In this document: piece after piece, positions 35,703-45,358 of the stretch
How positions within the stretch are numbered: position 1 is the first letter of the stretch
Layout: every line of letters starts with the position of its first letter
Assembly (NCBI GenBank): GCA_026225235.1
Contig: JAMFSK010000200.1
Location: 1-64,000, forward strand
DNA: 64,000 bases
Origin: Burkholderiales bacterium
Lineage (GTDB): Bacteria > Pseudomonadota > Gammaproteobacteria > Burkholderiales > Burkholderiaceae
Direction of reading: 5' to 3'
Program-made: the position numbers and the translations under genes
The notes under the pieces: model-generated
The model's database searches: none
What the model was told of the DNA's origin: nothing
What the model saw: the letters and a program-made list of their open reading frames with translations, nothing else

Positions 35703-36725
35703 ATGACAACGTATCGCAGCCTCGGTCGTAGTGGCCTCAAGGTATCGCCCTTGTGCCTCGGCACGATGATGTTTGGCGGCCAGACCGACGAAGCGACGGC
35801 ACGCCGGATCGTCGACAAGGCCTTTGAGCAGGGGGTCAATTTCATCGATACCGCCGACGGTTACGCCGGCGGCGTATCGGAGCAAGTGGTTAGCCGCCTG
35901 ATTGCGGACCGGCGCCATCGCTGGGTGCTCGCCACGAAGGTCGCAAGCCCGCGCGGCGACGGTCCCAATGACCGCGGCGCCTCGCGCAAATACATCATCG
36001 AAGCGGTAGAGCGAAGCCTCAAGCGATTGGGCGGCGGTTATATCGACCTGCTCTATCTACACCGCGAAGATCACGATACGCCTGTTGCCGAGACCATTCG
36101 CGCGCTCGATGAGTTGATCCGCGCCGGCAAGATCCGCCACTATGGGCTGTCGAATCATCGCGCCTGGAAGATCGCGGAATTCAGCCGCACCGCCGACGCG
36201 CTCGGCATCGACCGGCCCATCGCATCCCAACCTCTTTACAACCTGGCCAACCGTCAGGTCGAAGTCGAACAGCTCGAAGCGGCTCACTATTACGGCCTCG
36301 GCGTCGTTCCTTACAGCCCGCTTGCCCGTGGGGTCTTGACCGCGAAGTACCAACCCGACCAGGCGCCGGAATCCGGCACGCGCGCGGGACGCCAGGACAA
36401 GCGCCTGCAACAGACGGAGTGGCGTCCGGAATCGCTTACGCTCGCGCAGGAGATCAAACGTCATGCCGAGGAGCGCGGTGTTTCAGCGGGGCAATTCGCG
36501 CTGGCCTGGGTGCTGAACAACAAGCTGGTGACTTCGGCCATCGCAGGACCGCGCACTGAAGCGCAGTGGGACGACTATCTGCCTGCGCTCGCCTACCGCT
36601 TTACGACAGAAGACGAAGCCTTCGTCGACTCACTGACGACTCCGGGGCATGCCTCGACACCGGGCTTCAACGATCCGGGCCATCCGTTTTTCGGCCGCCA
36701 GCCCAGAACCGCCCCCGATCTCTAA
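35703..36725 (+). CDS. aldo/keto reductase
   Basis: 340-residue NADPH-dependent reductase from ATG 35703, with AGGAGAGAAG upstream. The catalytic tetrad is visible: Asp and Tyr in FIDTADGYAGG, Lys in VLATKVASP and His in DLLYLHRED. The C-terminal cofactor loop VTSAIAGPRTEAQW is typical of the AKR/YajO-type group. It follows the SfnG-like monooxygenase by 38 nt and may reduce the aldehyde left after C-S bond cleavage. Confidence 0.9.
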   Translation: MTTYRSLGRSGLKVSPLCLGTMMFGGQTDEATARRIVDKAFEQGVNFIDTADGYAGGVSEQVVSRLIADRRHRWVLATKVASPRGDGPNDRGASRKYIIEAVERSLKRLGGGYIDLLYLHREDHDTPVAETIRALDELIRAGKIRHYGLSNHRAWKIAEFSRTADALGIDRPIASQPLYNLANRQVEVEQLEAAHYYGLGVVPYSPLARGVLTAKYQPDQAPESGTRAGRQDKRLQQTEWRPESLTLAQEIKRHAEERGVSAGQFALAWVLNNKLVTSAIAGPRTEAQWDDYLPALAYRFTTEDEAFVDSLTTPGHASTPGFNDPGHPFFGRQPRTAPDL

Positions 36726-36916
36726 GTCCCGTTGCAACGACTTCTATATCGACAAGCGCTTCATATATTTACGACGAATGCTTCGTAGGCGGAGTCAGTG
36801 CCACTGACTAAGATCAAACGTCGTGCTGCGCTCTGAGGCCGATAGCCGAAAACGCCGCGTCCGTTTGCACTCGATGCAATCGTCGTACTCGTGGTCCCAA
36901 CCTTACCTGTACACAC

Positions 36917-38008
36917 ATGTCCCGCTCAACCGATACCCCGTCTGTCGACCGCCTCTGGTACACACGCTGCCCGGCGCCCACCCCATTTGGCATTGCGATC
37001 CAGCAAGGCTGGTTGCTGGATGAGTTTCGCGACGACGGCATCGACGTACGCGCGCTGCAGGACTCGAGCGATCCGGAGATACGGCAATCCCACTTCACGC
37101 ACTCGCAACCGCACTCGTTCCGCCAGGGCGGCAATATTCCAGCCCTGTGGACGCGTGCGCAGGGTGCCGATACACGCGTAATCGGACTCTCTTGGGTGGA
37201 TGAGTTTCAGGGACTGGTCGCGCTCCCTTCGTCCGGCGTTCGTGCACCGGAGGATTTGCGGGGTCGTCGATTCGGCTTGCCGCGCAACACCCGTACGCAG
37301 GTCGTCGATTTTCATCGTGCTACGGCGTTGCGGGGCTTCGTCACGCTGCTCGGCGCGGTAGGGCTCACCCTCGACGACGTCCAGCTGGTCGAACTGCCCT
37401 CCGCTCCGCGGGGTCTTGGCGACGTCCCCCCGGTACGCGACAGTGGCCCGACGCAACTGCTTGCCACAGAGCGCGGCCAGGAATTCAGTTCGGAAGCGCT
37501 CGCGCTCGTGCGCGGCGAAGTCGACGTGGTGTTCGTCAAAGGGGCCAGCGGTCTGGACGCGGCCAACCCGATCGGTGCACAGGTGATTGTCGATCTCGCG
37601 GACCAACCCGACCGTCTCCTTCACGCCAACAACGGCACGCCACGTCCGCTGACGGTCGACGCCGGCCTGCTGCGCGAGCGTCCCGACCTGGTCGCGCGCG
37701 TGCTGTCCCGTGCCATCGAAGCGGGCGAATGGGCGAACGCCAATCCGCAAGCGGCGGTGGGATATGTGGCGCGCGAAACGCGCTCCGCGGAACATTGGGT
37801 CAGGCACGCCTACGGGCCGCAACTCGGGGCACAGCTCCAGATTGGCCTCGATCAGACAGCGATCGCCGCGCTCGACAATTTCAAGCAGTTCCTGTTCAAG
37901 CATGGCTTTATCGCGCAGGACTTCGACTTCGCCAGCTGGATCGACCCCGTGCCCCTCACCGCTGCGCGGAAGCTGCTTGTGCAAAGAGGCGCGGCGGTCA
38001 CCGCTTGA
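36917..38008 (+). CDS. DszB-like sulfinate desulfinase (second copy)
   Basis: 363 residues, no signal peptide. The DszB triad is conserved: C18 in WYTRCPAP, H59 in QSHFTHS and R69 in SFRQGGNIPALW, again with 10 residues between His and Arg. It is a clear paralogue of the protein at 25290 and of the one at 16099, which lacks Cys and His. It stands between the monooxygenase/aldo-keto reductase genes and an ABC importer operon, 47 nt before the binding-protein gene. This order would let the cell import, oxidise and finally release sulfite from one compound. No strong ribosome-binding site is seen, so the start is less sure. Confidence 0.75.
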   Translation: MSRSTDTPSVDRLWYTRCPAPTPFGIAIQQGWLLDEFRDDGIDVRALQDSSDPEIRQSHFTHSQPHSFRQGGNIPALWTRAQGADTRVIGLSWVDEFQGLVALPSSGVRAPEDLRGRRFGLPRNTRTQVVDFHRATALRGFVTLLGAVGLTLDDVQLVELPSAPRGLGDVPPVRDSGPTQLLATERGQEFSSEALALVRGEVDVVFVKGASGLDAANPIGAQVIVDLADQPDRLLHANNGTPRPLTVDAGLLRERPDLVARVLSRAIEAGEWANANPQAAVGYVARETRSAEHWVRHAYGPQLGAQLQIGLDQTAIAALDNFKQFLFKHGFIAQDFDFASWIDPVPLTAARKLLVQRGAAVTA

Positions 38009-38055
38009 ACGCACGAGCCCTTCTTTCAGACCCTCCAGGCAGGTCGATTTTGCCG

Positions 38056-39666
38056 ATGAACGCCGTCCTTACGCGCGGGCTGATGCTTGTCTGCGCGGCT
38101 TTTCTCGTTGCCACCCAAGTCCATGCGGCCACTTCGCCTACCACCCAGGCCAGCGGCGATCTACCCGTGCAGGGTGGCACGCTCAATCTTGTGGTCGACC
38201 CCGAGCCGCCTACGCTCGTCGACTTGACCAACACCGCCGTGCCGACGCTCAAGGTCAGCCCGAAGGTCACCGAGGGACTGCTGACCTACGACTTCGCGCT
38301 GCATCCCCAGCCCCAACTTGCGACGTCGTGGTCGGTGAGTGCCGATGGCTTGCAGTACACCTTCCATTTACGTCACGGCGTGAAGTGGCACGATGGCGTC
38401 GACTTCAGCTCGGCAGACGTCGCCTATTCGATCGATCTGCTGAAACGCGTACATCCCCGAGGGAAAAGTACCTTCGCCAATGTGACGCAGATTCAGACGC
38501 CCGACCCCTTCACGGCCGTGCTGGTCCTGTCTAAACCCTCGCCGTTTCTGATCAAGGCGTTCTCGGCAAGCGAATCACCTATCGTGCCGAAACACGTCTA
38601 CGAGGGTACCGATCCGTTTTCCAACCAGAACAACAACGCCCCGATCGGTACCGGACCTTTCAAATTCGTCAAATGGGTCCGCGGCAGTTACATTGAATAC
38701 GACCGCAATCCCGACTACTGGGACAAGCCGAAACCGTATCTGGACAAAATCATCGTCAGGCTGATTCCGGACGCACCCGCGCGCGCAATAGCCTTTGAGA
38801 CGGGTACAGCCGACCTCGGCGGCGACACCCCGGTGCCACTCGCGGATCTGACCCGGCTCAAGCAAAATCCCAAGCTTGCGATCGAGACACGCGGCTATGA
38901 GTTCGAAGCCGGTGTGGAGCGAGTCGAGTTCAATCTCGGCAATCGATACCTGAAGGTACTCGCAGTGCGTCAGGCGATCGCGCGGGCGATCGACCGCAAT
39001 GTGATCGAAAAGGCGGTGTACTACGGTTACGCGACGCCCGTCTCCAGTCCGTTGATTCACAGTAACCCCTACTACGATCCGACACCGTCGCCCTATCCCT
39101 TCGATATCGCCAAGGCCAATGCGCTGCTCGATGCGGCCGGGCTGCCACGTGGTAGTGATGGCGTGCGCTTCTCGCTGATCATCGATCCGCTACCCATCAG
39201 CGATATCCCGCAGCGCACCGCCGCGTATCTGCGTTCCGCGCTCGCCAAAATCGGCATTGCCGTGACGATTCGCAATCAGGACCTGCCGTCCTACCTGCGC
39301 CGCATCTATTCGGATCGCGACTTCGATATCGCGGTGAACGGCATGAGCAACCTGTTCGATCCGACCGTAGGCGTACAGCGTCTTTACTGGTCGAAAAATA
39401 TTCGCAAAGGCGTGCCGTTCACAAATGCGTCCGGCTATAGCGACCCCCGGGTGGATCAGTTGCTCGAACAGGCTGCAATCGAGCCGAACGAAGCCACCCG
39501 CGCGCAGCTGTTCCGCGAATTCCAGCAGATCGTCGAACGCGATCTGCCGGACATCGATCTGGTTGAACAGCAACAGATCACGCTCTACAACAAACGCGTG
39601 CACGATCACACGACATCCCCCGACGGGCTCGATGCGAATTTCGCCAACGTGTACCTCAGCCCATGA
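38056..39666 (+). CDS. dipeptide/oligopeptide-type ABC binding protein (Sec signal)
   Basis: 536 residues from ATG 38056. The Sec signal peptide GLMLVCAAFLVATQVHA is followed by SBP_bac_5 motifs LQYTFHLRHGVKWHDGVDF, NNAPIGTGPFKFVKW and DRNPDYWDKPKPYL. Unlike the paralogues at 23592 and 45837 it lacks a twin-arginine motif. It heads a complete importer: permeases at 39683 and 40686 and the double ATPase at 41738 follow with short gaps. The preceding DszB-like gene suggests that the ligand is an organosulfur molecule. Confidence 0.91.
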   Translation: MNAVLTRGLMLVCAAFLVATQVHAATSPTTQASGDLPVQGGTLNLVVDPEPPTLVDLTNTAVPTLKVSPKVTEGLLTYDFALHPQPQLATSWSVSADGLQYTFHLRHGVKWHDGVDFSSADVAYSIDLLKRVHPRGKSTFANVTQIQTPDPFTAVLVLSKPSPFLIKAFSASESPIVPKHVYEGTDPFSNQNNNAPIGTGPFKFVKWVRGSYIEYDRNPDYWDKPKPYLDKIIVRLIPDAPARAIAFETGTADLGGDTPVPLADLTRLKQNPKLAIETRGYEFEAGVERVEFNLGNRYLKVLAVRQAIARAIDRNVIEKAVYYGYATPVSSPLIHSNPYYDPTPSPYPFDIAKANALLDAAGLPRGSDGVRFSLIIDPLPISDIPQRTAAYLRSALAKIGIAVTIRNQDLPSYLRRIYSDRDFDIAVNGMSNLFDPTVGVQRLYWSKNIRKGVPFTNASGYSDPRVDQLLEQAAIEPNEATRAQLFREFQQIVERDLPDIDLVEQQQITLYNKRVHDHTTSPDGLDANFANVYLSP

Positions 39667-39682
39667 ATCGAAGGAGCACGAC

Positions 39683-40675
39683 TTGATCTCCTCCCGTCTG
39701 ACACGTGTGGCGCGACGCTTTCGCCGCACCGGCACGCAGGCCGTTCCAACGGTCATTGCCGTCGTCGTGCTGAACTTCGCCCTGCTGCAACTGGTGCCCG
39801 GCGATGCGGCCGATGTGCTCGCCGGTGAATCCGGCTCCGCCACGGCCGAAACGATGGCAATGATGCGCCATCATTTTGGTCTGGACCTGACCCTCTGGCA
39901 GCAACTTCTTGCCTATCTCAATCATCTCGCGCATTTCAGCCTCGGCTTCTCGCCGCGCTTCAATACGCCGGTCATGGAATTGATCATGGGTCGCCTGCCG
40001 AACACGCTGATCCTTATGATCAGCGCCCTGGTCATAGCCGTCGTAGTCGGCGTGATGGTCGGCGTAGCCATGGCGACCTGGGCCGGTCAATGGCCGGACC
40101 GGGTGCTGTCATCGATCGCCCTGGTGTTGTATTCAATGCCCGGATTCTGGCTGGCGCTGATGGCGATCGTGCTGTTCTCGGTCAAGCTCGGATGGCTGCC
40201 CAGCGGTGGCGAAATGACGCTGGGTGTAGATCTGCATGGTTGGGCGTGGCTCTCGGATCGCATCAGTCACGCGATACTGCCCGCGTGCGCGCTGGCGAGC
40301 TTCTTCGTCGCGATCTATGCACGCCTGACGCGGGTCGCGATGCTTGAGGTCCAGCGTCAGGATTTTGTACGCACGGCACAGGCAAAGGGGCTGCATCCCT
40401 TGATCGTTACCCTGCGCCACGTGTTGCGCAACGCACTGATTCCAATCACGACCGTCGCCGGCATGCATCTGGGTAATCTGCTGGGCGGCGCCGCCGTGAT
40501 CGAGACCGTGTTCAGTTGGCCCGGTCTGGGACGCCTCGCGCTCGAAGCCGTGCAGGGACGCGATTACAACGTGCTGCTGGGGGTGCTGTTGCTTTCCTCG
40601 CTCCTCGTGATTGCATCGAACGTTCTGGTCGACGTGCTGCACGCCTGGCTCGATCCGCGCATCGCACTCAATTGA
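39683..40675 (+). CDS. ABC transporter permease 1 (DppB/OppB-like)
   Basis: 330-residue inner-membrane permease. The start is a TTG at 39683, with AAGGAG six nt upstream. Segments VPTVIAVVVLNFALLQLVPGD, the cytoplasmic EAA loop ARLTRVAMLEVQRQDFVRTA then QAKGLHPLIVTLRHVLRNAL, and VFSWPGLGRLALEAVQGRDY are typical. It pairs with the permease at 40686. Confidence 0.92.
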   Translation: MISSRLTRVARRFRRTGTQAVPTVIAVVVLNFALLQLVPGDAADVLAGESGSATAETMAMMRHHFGLDLTLWQQLLAYLNHLAHFSLGFSPRFNTPVMELIMGRLPNTLILMISALVIAVVVGVMVGVAMATWAGQWPDRVLSSIALVLYSMPGFWLALMAIVLFSVKLGWLPSGGEMTLGVDLHGWAWLSDRISHAILPACALASFFVAIYARLTRVAMLEVQRQDFVRTAQAKGLHPLIVTLRHVLRNALIPITTVAGMHLGNLLGGAAVIETVFSWPGLGRLALEAVQGRDYNVLLGVLLLSSLLVIASNVLVDVLHAWLDPRIALN

Positions 40676-40685
40676 AAAGCCTTTG

Positions 40686-41738
40686 ATGTCATCCAATCAT
40701 TCGCCTCTCGAACAACCCGGCGGCAGCGTTGTCGATTCGCTTGCCGAACAGCCTCTGAAGCAGACGGTCTCGTCGCATGCGCGAAACAGCTGGGGGCGTC
40801 AGTTCGCCGAAGGCTGGCTTGGTCGCTTCAAGCGGCGATCGCTCGAGCCGCGGAATGCTGCTCAGAGCGCGGATGCTTCGACGGACAGTACGCCTTCACG
40901 CGACTGGCCAGCGCTCCGGGCTCTGGTGCGCAATCCCGCCGCGATGAGCGGTGCCGTCTTGCTGCTAGCCTTGGTTGTCGTCGCGCTTCTTGCTGGCAAG
41001 CTCTTCCCCGGTGATCCGCTCGACATCGTCGCCCAGCCAATGCTCACTCCAGGGCAAGATCCGCAGTACTGGCTCGGCACCGACTCGCTCGGGCGCAACG
41101 TGCTCGCCGAACTCGCGCACGGCAGCCGTGCTTCGCTTGCGATCGGCGCGACGGCGGCGTTCGTCGGCGTCCTGATCGGCACACTGATGGGCGCACTCGC
41201 CGGTTATTTCGGCGGTTGGGTCGATGACATGCTGATGCGTGTAACCGAACTGTTCCAGACCACACCATCGTTCCTCTTCGTAATCGTGATCGTGTCCATC
41301 GGACAGCCGTCGATGACGCAGATTGCGCTCGCGATCGGCCTGACCTCGTGGCCGACCATTACTCGTCTCGTGAGAGCGGAATTTCGCGCCCTCAATCAGA
41401 GCGATTTCGTCATGGCTGCTCGCAGCCTCGGTTTCGGGCACACCCGCATCATCTGGCGCGAGATGCTGCCTAACGCACTGCCTCCCATCATCGTGACGAC
41501 CTCCGTAATGCTGGCTACCGCGATCCTAATGGAGTCGGCCTTGTCGTTTCTCGGCATGGGTGACCCGAATGTGGTGAGCTGGGGTTCCATGATCGGCGAC
41601 GGTCGCGACATGCTGCGCACGGCCCCCTATCTGACTGCGCTACCTGGCGCTGCGCTGGTACTCACGGTGCTCGCTTTGAACCTGCTCGGCGACGGTCTAA
41701 ACGATGCACTCAACCCTCGCCTGAACGAGCGACCCTGA
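40686..41738 (+). CDS. ABC transporter permease 2 (DppC/OppC-like)
   Basis: 350-residue permease. The first 75 or so residues are a long hydrophilic cytoplasmic extension rich in Ser, Gln and Arg. Then come AMSGAVLLLALVVVALLAGK, the LGTDSLGRNVLAELAHGSRA segment, the EAA loop RAEFRALNQSDFVMAARSLG then FGHTRIIWREMLPNA, and ESALSFLGMGDPNVVSWGSM. It starts 10 nt after permease 1, and its stop overlaps the ATPase start (TGATG). Confidence 0.92.
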   Translation: MSSNHSPLEQPGGSVVDSLAEQPLKQTVSSHARNSWGRQFAEGWLGRFKRRSLEPRNAAQSADASTDSTPSRDWPALRALVRNPAAMSGAVLLLALVVVALLAGKLFPGDPLDIVAQPMLTPGQDPQYWLGTDSLGRNVLAELAHGSRASLAIGATAAFVGVLIGTLMGALAGYFGGWVDDMLMRVTELFQTTPSFLFVIVIVSIGQPSMTQIALAIGLTSWPTITRLVRAEFRALNQSDFVMAARSLGFGHTRIIWREMLPNALPPIIVTTSVMLATAILMESALSFLGMGDPNVVSWGSMIGDGRDMLRTAPYLTALPGAALVLTVLALNLLGDGLNDALNPRLNERP

Positions 41739-43525
41739 TGAAACCCATCCTCGAAGTCGACCGGCTCGCGGTGCGTTTTGGCGCCCAGTACGCAGTCAAG
41801 AACCTGAGTTTCACGGTCTACGAGGACGAAATGCTAGCCCTCGTGGGCGAGTCGGGCTGCGGCAAGTCCACCACCGCCCTCGCGATCATGCAGTTGTTGC
41901 CTGCGAGCGCCACGCTTGACGGACGGATCGATTTCGAAGGCCGGGATCTGATCGGCTTGTCCAAACCGACCATGCGCTCGATTCGCGGCAACGCGATTTC
42001 GATGATCTTTCAAGAGCCGATGACCAGCCTGAATCCGGTGCTGACCATCGGACAACAAATTGTCGAGGTACTGCGTCGCCATGAGCCGCTGTCGGCCGGC
42101 GCGGCCTGGAATCGCGCGGTCGAATTACTCGATCTCGTCAAATTGGCTGAACCGGCGAAGCGGGCTCACGAGTATCCTCACCATCTGTCGGGCGGTCAGC
42201 GCCAGCGCGTCATGATTGCCATGGCGGTAGCGTGCCGTCCGCGACTGCTGATTGCCGATGAGCCGACCACGGCACTCGACGTGACGATCCAGGCGCAGAT
42301 TCTCCAGTTGCTCGACTCGCTGCGGCGTGAGTTGTCGATGGCCGTGTTGCTCATCACGCACGATCTTGGCGTGGTTGGCCAATATGCGAATCGGGTAGCC
42401 GTGATGTATAGCGGCGAGACCGTCGAGGACGGTGCGACTCAGCGCATCTTCACAAAGCCGACCCATCCCTACACGCGCGGCCTGCTCGGTGCGTCGCTGA
42501 CGCTCGACCAGAACCTGCACTATCGCAAGCGCCGTCTGACCGAAATTCGCAGCCACGTCGACACCAGGACAGGACAGCGCAATTTTTCACTGAGCAATGA
42601 ACGCGCCGAATCCGCGCCGAACATTGTTTTCACGCGCAGCCCATACGCCCAGCCAGCGGTTCCGGTCGCAGCGCCGGCAAACCCACACCCGCTGCTTGCG
42701 GTGCGCGACCTCGTGACGCGTTACGATGGCAAGACGAATAATGCGGTAGACGGTGTGTCGTTCGACGTCGGTCATGATGAAACGGTAGGCCTGGTCGGTG
42801 AATCCGGTTGCGGAAAGTCGACCCTTTCGCGCACCATCCTGCGACTGATTTCATCGACAGCCGGCACGATCAGTCTGGCCGGTCAGGACATCACGCATCT
42901 CACCGGCAGCAAGCTACGAGCGATCCGCCCGCAGGTGCAGATGATTTTTCAGGATCCTTACGCATCGCTGAATCCGCGCCAGAGCGTCATGGATATCCTT
43001 AACGCCGCCCTGCTCGTTCATGGTGTCGCAGACAAGCAGGAACGTCAGCGACGCATCACCGACATCACCGATCGCGTGGGACTCGCCGCCAAATCGCTGC
43101 AACGGTTCCCCCACGAATTTTCGGGCGGCCAGCGGCAACGCATCGGCATTGCACGCGCACTGGTACTGCGCCCCAAGCTCGTCATCTGCGACGAACCCGT
43201 CTCTGCGCTCGACGTATCGATCCGCGCGCAGGTACTGAATCTGCTGGTCGAACTCAAGCAGGCGCTTGGCCTTTCTTATCTTTTCATCTCGCACGATCTG
43301 TCCGTGGTGCGCTATATCGCCGATCGCGTGCTGGTGATGAACACGGGCAAGATCGTCGAATCGGGTGATCACGACACGATCTGGGCGCGCCCCGCACACG
43401 CTTATACCCGCAGTCTGATCGACGCCGTTCCCAAGCCATCGTTCACCGGCAGGATTCACGGTAACGCCGTCCCGCGCGAAGAAGAGACGTCTTTGCCATT
43501 TTCGTTCTATCGCTTCGCCATTTGA
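41738..43525 (+). CDS. fused double ATPase of dipeptide-type ABC importer (DppD-DppF)
   Basis: 595 residues with two nucleotide-binding domains in one chain, whereas DppD and DppF are separate in most systems. Domain 1 has Walker [14 protein letters not shown], signature [12 protein letters not shown] and [16 protein letters not shown]. Domain 2 has [28 protein letters not shown] and [16 protein letters not shown]. Each half ends with an oligopeptide-type C-terminus ([22 protein letters not shown]). It powers the importer whose binding protein is at 38056 and perhaps also serves the orphan binding proteins at 23592 and 45837. Confidence 0.93.
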   Translation: MKPILEVDRLAVRFGAQYAVKNLSFTVYEDEMLALVGESGCGKSTTALAIMQLLPASATLDGRIDFEGRDLIGLSKPTMRSIRGNAISMIFQEPMTSLNPVLTIGQQIVEVLRRHEPLSAGAAWNRAVELLDLVKLAEPAKRAHEYPHHLSGGQRQRVMIAMAVACRPRLLIADEPTTALDVTIQAQILQLLDSLRRELSMAVLLITHDLGVVGQYANRVAVMYSGETVEDGATQRIFTKPTHPYTRGLLGASLTLDQNLHYRKRRLTEIRSHVDTRTGQRNFSLSNERAESAPNIVFTRSPYAQPAVPVAAPANPHPLLAVRDLVTRYDGKTNNAVDGVSFDVGHDETVGLVGESGCGKSTLSRTILRLISSTAGTISLAGQDITHLTGSKLRAIRPQVQMIFQDPYASLNPRQSVMDILNAALLVHGVADKQERQRRITDITDRVGLAAKSLQRFPHEFSGGQRQRIGIARALVLRPKLVICDEPVSALDVSIRAQVLNLLVELKQALGLSYLFISHDLSVVRYIADRVLVMNTGKIVESGDHDTIWARPAHAYTRSLIDAVPKPSFTGRIHGNAVPREEETSLPFSFYRFAI

Positions 43526-43733
43526 GTGCCCTGTCAGCGTAAAACCAGTCGATTACAGCGCGTGGCTCACCATATAAGCACGATGAGAAACCTCATCAAG
43601 ATTGATCGTTTCGAGATTCCTTTTTTGATTGATAAGGTAAACGGAGCATCTTGAACAGTCTCTCCATCGCGACGAATTTCATGCGTCTGTTCGCACCGTA
43701 TCAACGAACGTTTTCTGAACGCCGTCCTCGAAA
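43526..43733. other. intergenic region before tonB
   Basis: About 208 bp with a small stem-loop GATGAG-AAAC-CTCATC at 43582-43597 and an A/T-rich stretch near 43620-43650 that may hold the tonB promoter. I see no clear Fur site. Confidence 0.35.
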
Positions 43734-44492
43734 ATGAACACCTTAGCCCTTCCCGATTCCAGCGGCCTGCTAATCGAGTCGTCGCGTATGAGCGAACGAT
43801 GGTGGGCGCGTCCCGGCGCGCTCGTCTCGATCTTGCTTCACGTCGCCGCTGTCGTCGCGTTGATCGCGCTGTCCCGACACCGCGACGAGCCCACGCCCGT
43901 CGATCACGCCATTCAACTGGTGCTCACACCACCGACGCCCGAGCCGCCGAAGCCGATCGTGCAGCCTCCGCCGCCGAAGGCACCACCGGTCAAATTGCAG
44001 CCGCCAAAACCCGCCCCGGTTCAGCGCCCGACTCCGGTCTCCCGGCGTCTCACGGTACCGACCACGGCCGAGAAAGCCGAGGTCGCGGCACCGCCCACGC
44101 CACCGGAACCTGATGCCAAGCCCACCACGGAGCCCGTCGCACCGCCCGCCCCTCCCGCTCCACCGGCGCGGCCCGAGCCGCGCAATATCGGCATGGAGGG
44201 CATCCCGACCGATTACGTGAACCAGGTCTATGCGCGCATCAACAGCAGCGCCGCGGGCCACTATCCACGCGTGGCGAAGATACGCCATCTGGAAGGACGC
44301 ATCGGTTACACCCTGACGCTCAGCCCCGAGGGCAAGCTGCTCAAGCTCGACTTGCAGTCGTCGGGAGAAAGCGTGCTGGACGACGCCGCCGAAGAAGCGA
44401 TTCGCGCCGCGGCGCCCTTCCCCCACCTGCCCGATCTGGGCGGCTCTTCGTATCAGCTCACTGGCGCCATCGTTTACCGGTTTGGCGACTGA
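43734..44492 (+). CDS. tonB: TonB energy transducer
   Basis: 252 residues. A single N-terminal membrane anchor (RPGALVSILLHVAAVVALIA) is followed by a long Pro/Lys/Glu-rich periplasmic spacer of about 100 residues (PPTPEPPKPIVQPPPPKAPP onwards). The C-terminal TonB domain contains YPRVAKIRHLEGRIGYTLTL and SVLDDAAEEAIRAAAPFP. It transfers energy from ExbB-ExbD to outer-membrane receptors. It is encoded right before exbB and exbD, 208 nt after the ABC importer, which argues for a dedicated TonB for the receptor at 28817. Confidence 0.93.
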   Translation: MNTLALPDSSGLLIESSRMSERWWARPGALVSILLHVAAVVALIALSRHRDEPTPVDHAIQLVLTPPTPEPPKPIVQPPPPKAPPVKLQPPKPAPVQRPTPVSRRLTVPTTAEKAEVAAPPTPPEPDAKPTTEPVAPPAPPAPPARPEPRNIGMEGIPTDYVNQVYARINSSAAGHYPRVAKIRHLEGRIGYTLTLSPEGKLLKLDLQSSGESVLDDAAEEAIRAAAPFPHLPDLGGSSYQLTGAIVYRFGD

Positions 44493-44549
44493 GCCGGACA
44501 TGACCGACCTGATCTGCCTTAACACTCTTCCATTTACGGAGTAGCAATC

Positions 44550-45356
44550 ATGAATGCAGCGAATCTCTCGGCACACTTGTCGCCGTGGCACTTGTTTCTC
44601 AATGCGGACGCGGTGGTCAAGGCCATCATGGTCTTCCTAGCACTCGCGTCGGTCAGCAGCTGGGCCGTCATCGCAGAAAAGATCTCGCGTTTTCGCAGCC
44701 TGAGCCGTCGCTCCAACGTCTGGCTCGACCTGCTCGGTAGCGGTCGTTCACTCGTCAAGCTCTCAGCATCGATTCAACAGCATCCGAAGGATCCATTTGC
44801 GCGCATTTACGCCGCCGTGCTCGGCGAGTGGCGCCAGACCCATGAGCAGGGTCTGCAGAATACGCACCGCGGTGCCGATGGCCTGAAGGAGCGCATCAAC
44901 CGCGTCGCGGGGATCGCCACGAACATCGAAATCGGCAAGCTGCAGCGCGGACTTTCCATCCTCGCAACAGTCGGTTCGGTATCGCCGTTCGTGGGTCTGT
45001 TCGGCACGGTGTGGGGGATCATGAATTCGTTCCAGGGCATTGCTGCTTCGAATAACACCAGTCTTTCTGTGGTGGCGCCAGGGATTGCCGAAGCGCTCTT
45101 CGCGACTGCGCTCGGGCTGGTCGCGGCTATCCCGGCGGTGATCGCCTACAACCGGGCATCGGGCGATCTGAACGAATATGCAAGCACGCTGAGCACGCTC
45201 ACCGGGATCGTCGAGGTGCAGCTGTCGCGTCAGGTCGATGCGGGTGACCCGGTCGTCGACGCAAACGATGCCGAGGGCCGCAACAAGCCCCACGAAAAGG
45301 CGGTCCAACTCGCGAGCGGCGGCGAAGTCCGCTCGATCGCCACTCAGGGAGCCTGA
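44550..45356 (+). CDS. exbB: ExbB, TonB-system proton channel subunit
   Basis: MotA/TolQ/ExbB family, 268 residues. It has three membrane segments (AIMVFLALASVSSWAVIAEK, LSILATVGSVSPFVGLFGTV, ALFATALGLVAAIPAVIAYN) and the conserved GLFGTVWGIMNSFQGI motif. With ExbD it converts the proton gradient into TonB motion. Spacing to exbD is 2 nt. Confidence 0.94.
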   Translation: MNAANLSAHLSPWHLFLNADAVVKAIMVFLALASVSSWAVIAEKISRFRSLSRRSNVWLDLLGSGRSLVKLSASIQQHPKDPFARIYAAVLGEWRQTHEQGLQNTHRGADGLKERINRVAGIATNIEIGKLQRGLSILATVGSVSPFVGLFGTVWGIMNSFQGIAASNNTSLSVVAPGIAEALFATALGLVAAIPAVIAYNRASGDLNEYASTLSTLTGIVEVQLSRQVDAGDPVVDANDAEGRNKPHEKAVQLASGGEVRSIATQGA

Positions 45357-45358
45357 TC

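Noticed and set aside
36740-36800. small CGAA-TGC-TTCG hairpin before the second DszB-like gene
   Set aside because: Only 4-bp arms with a 3-nt loop; not significant.
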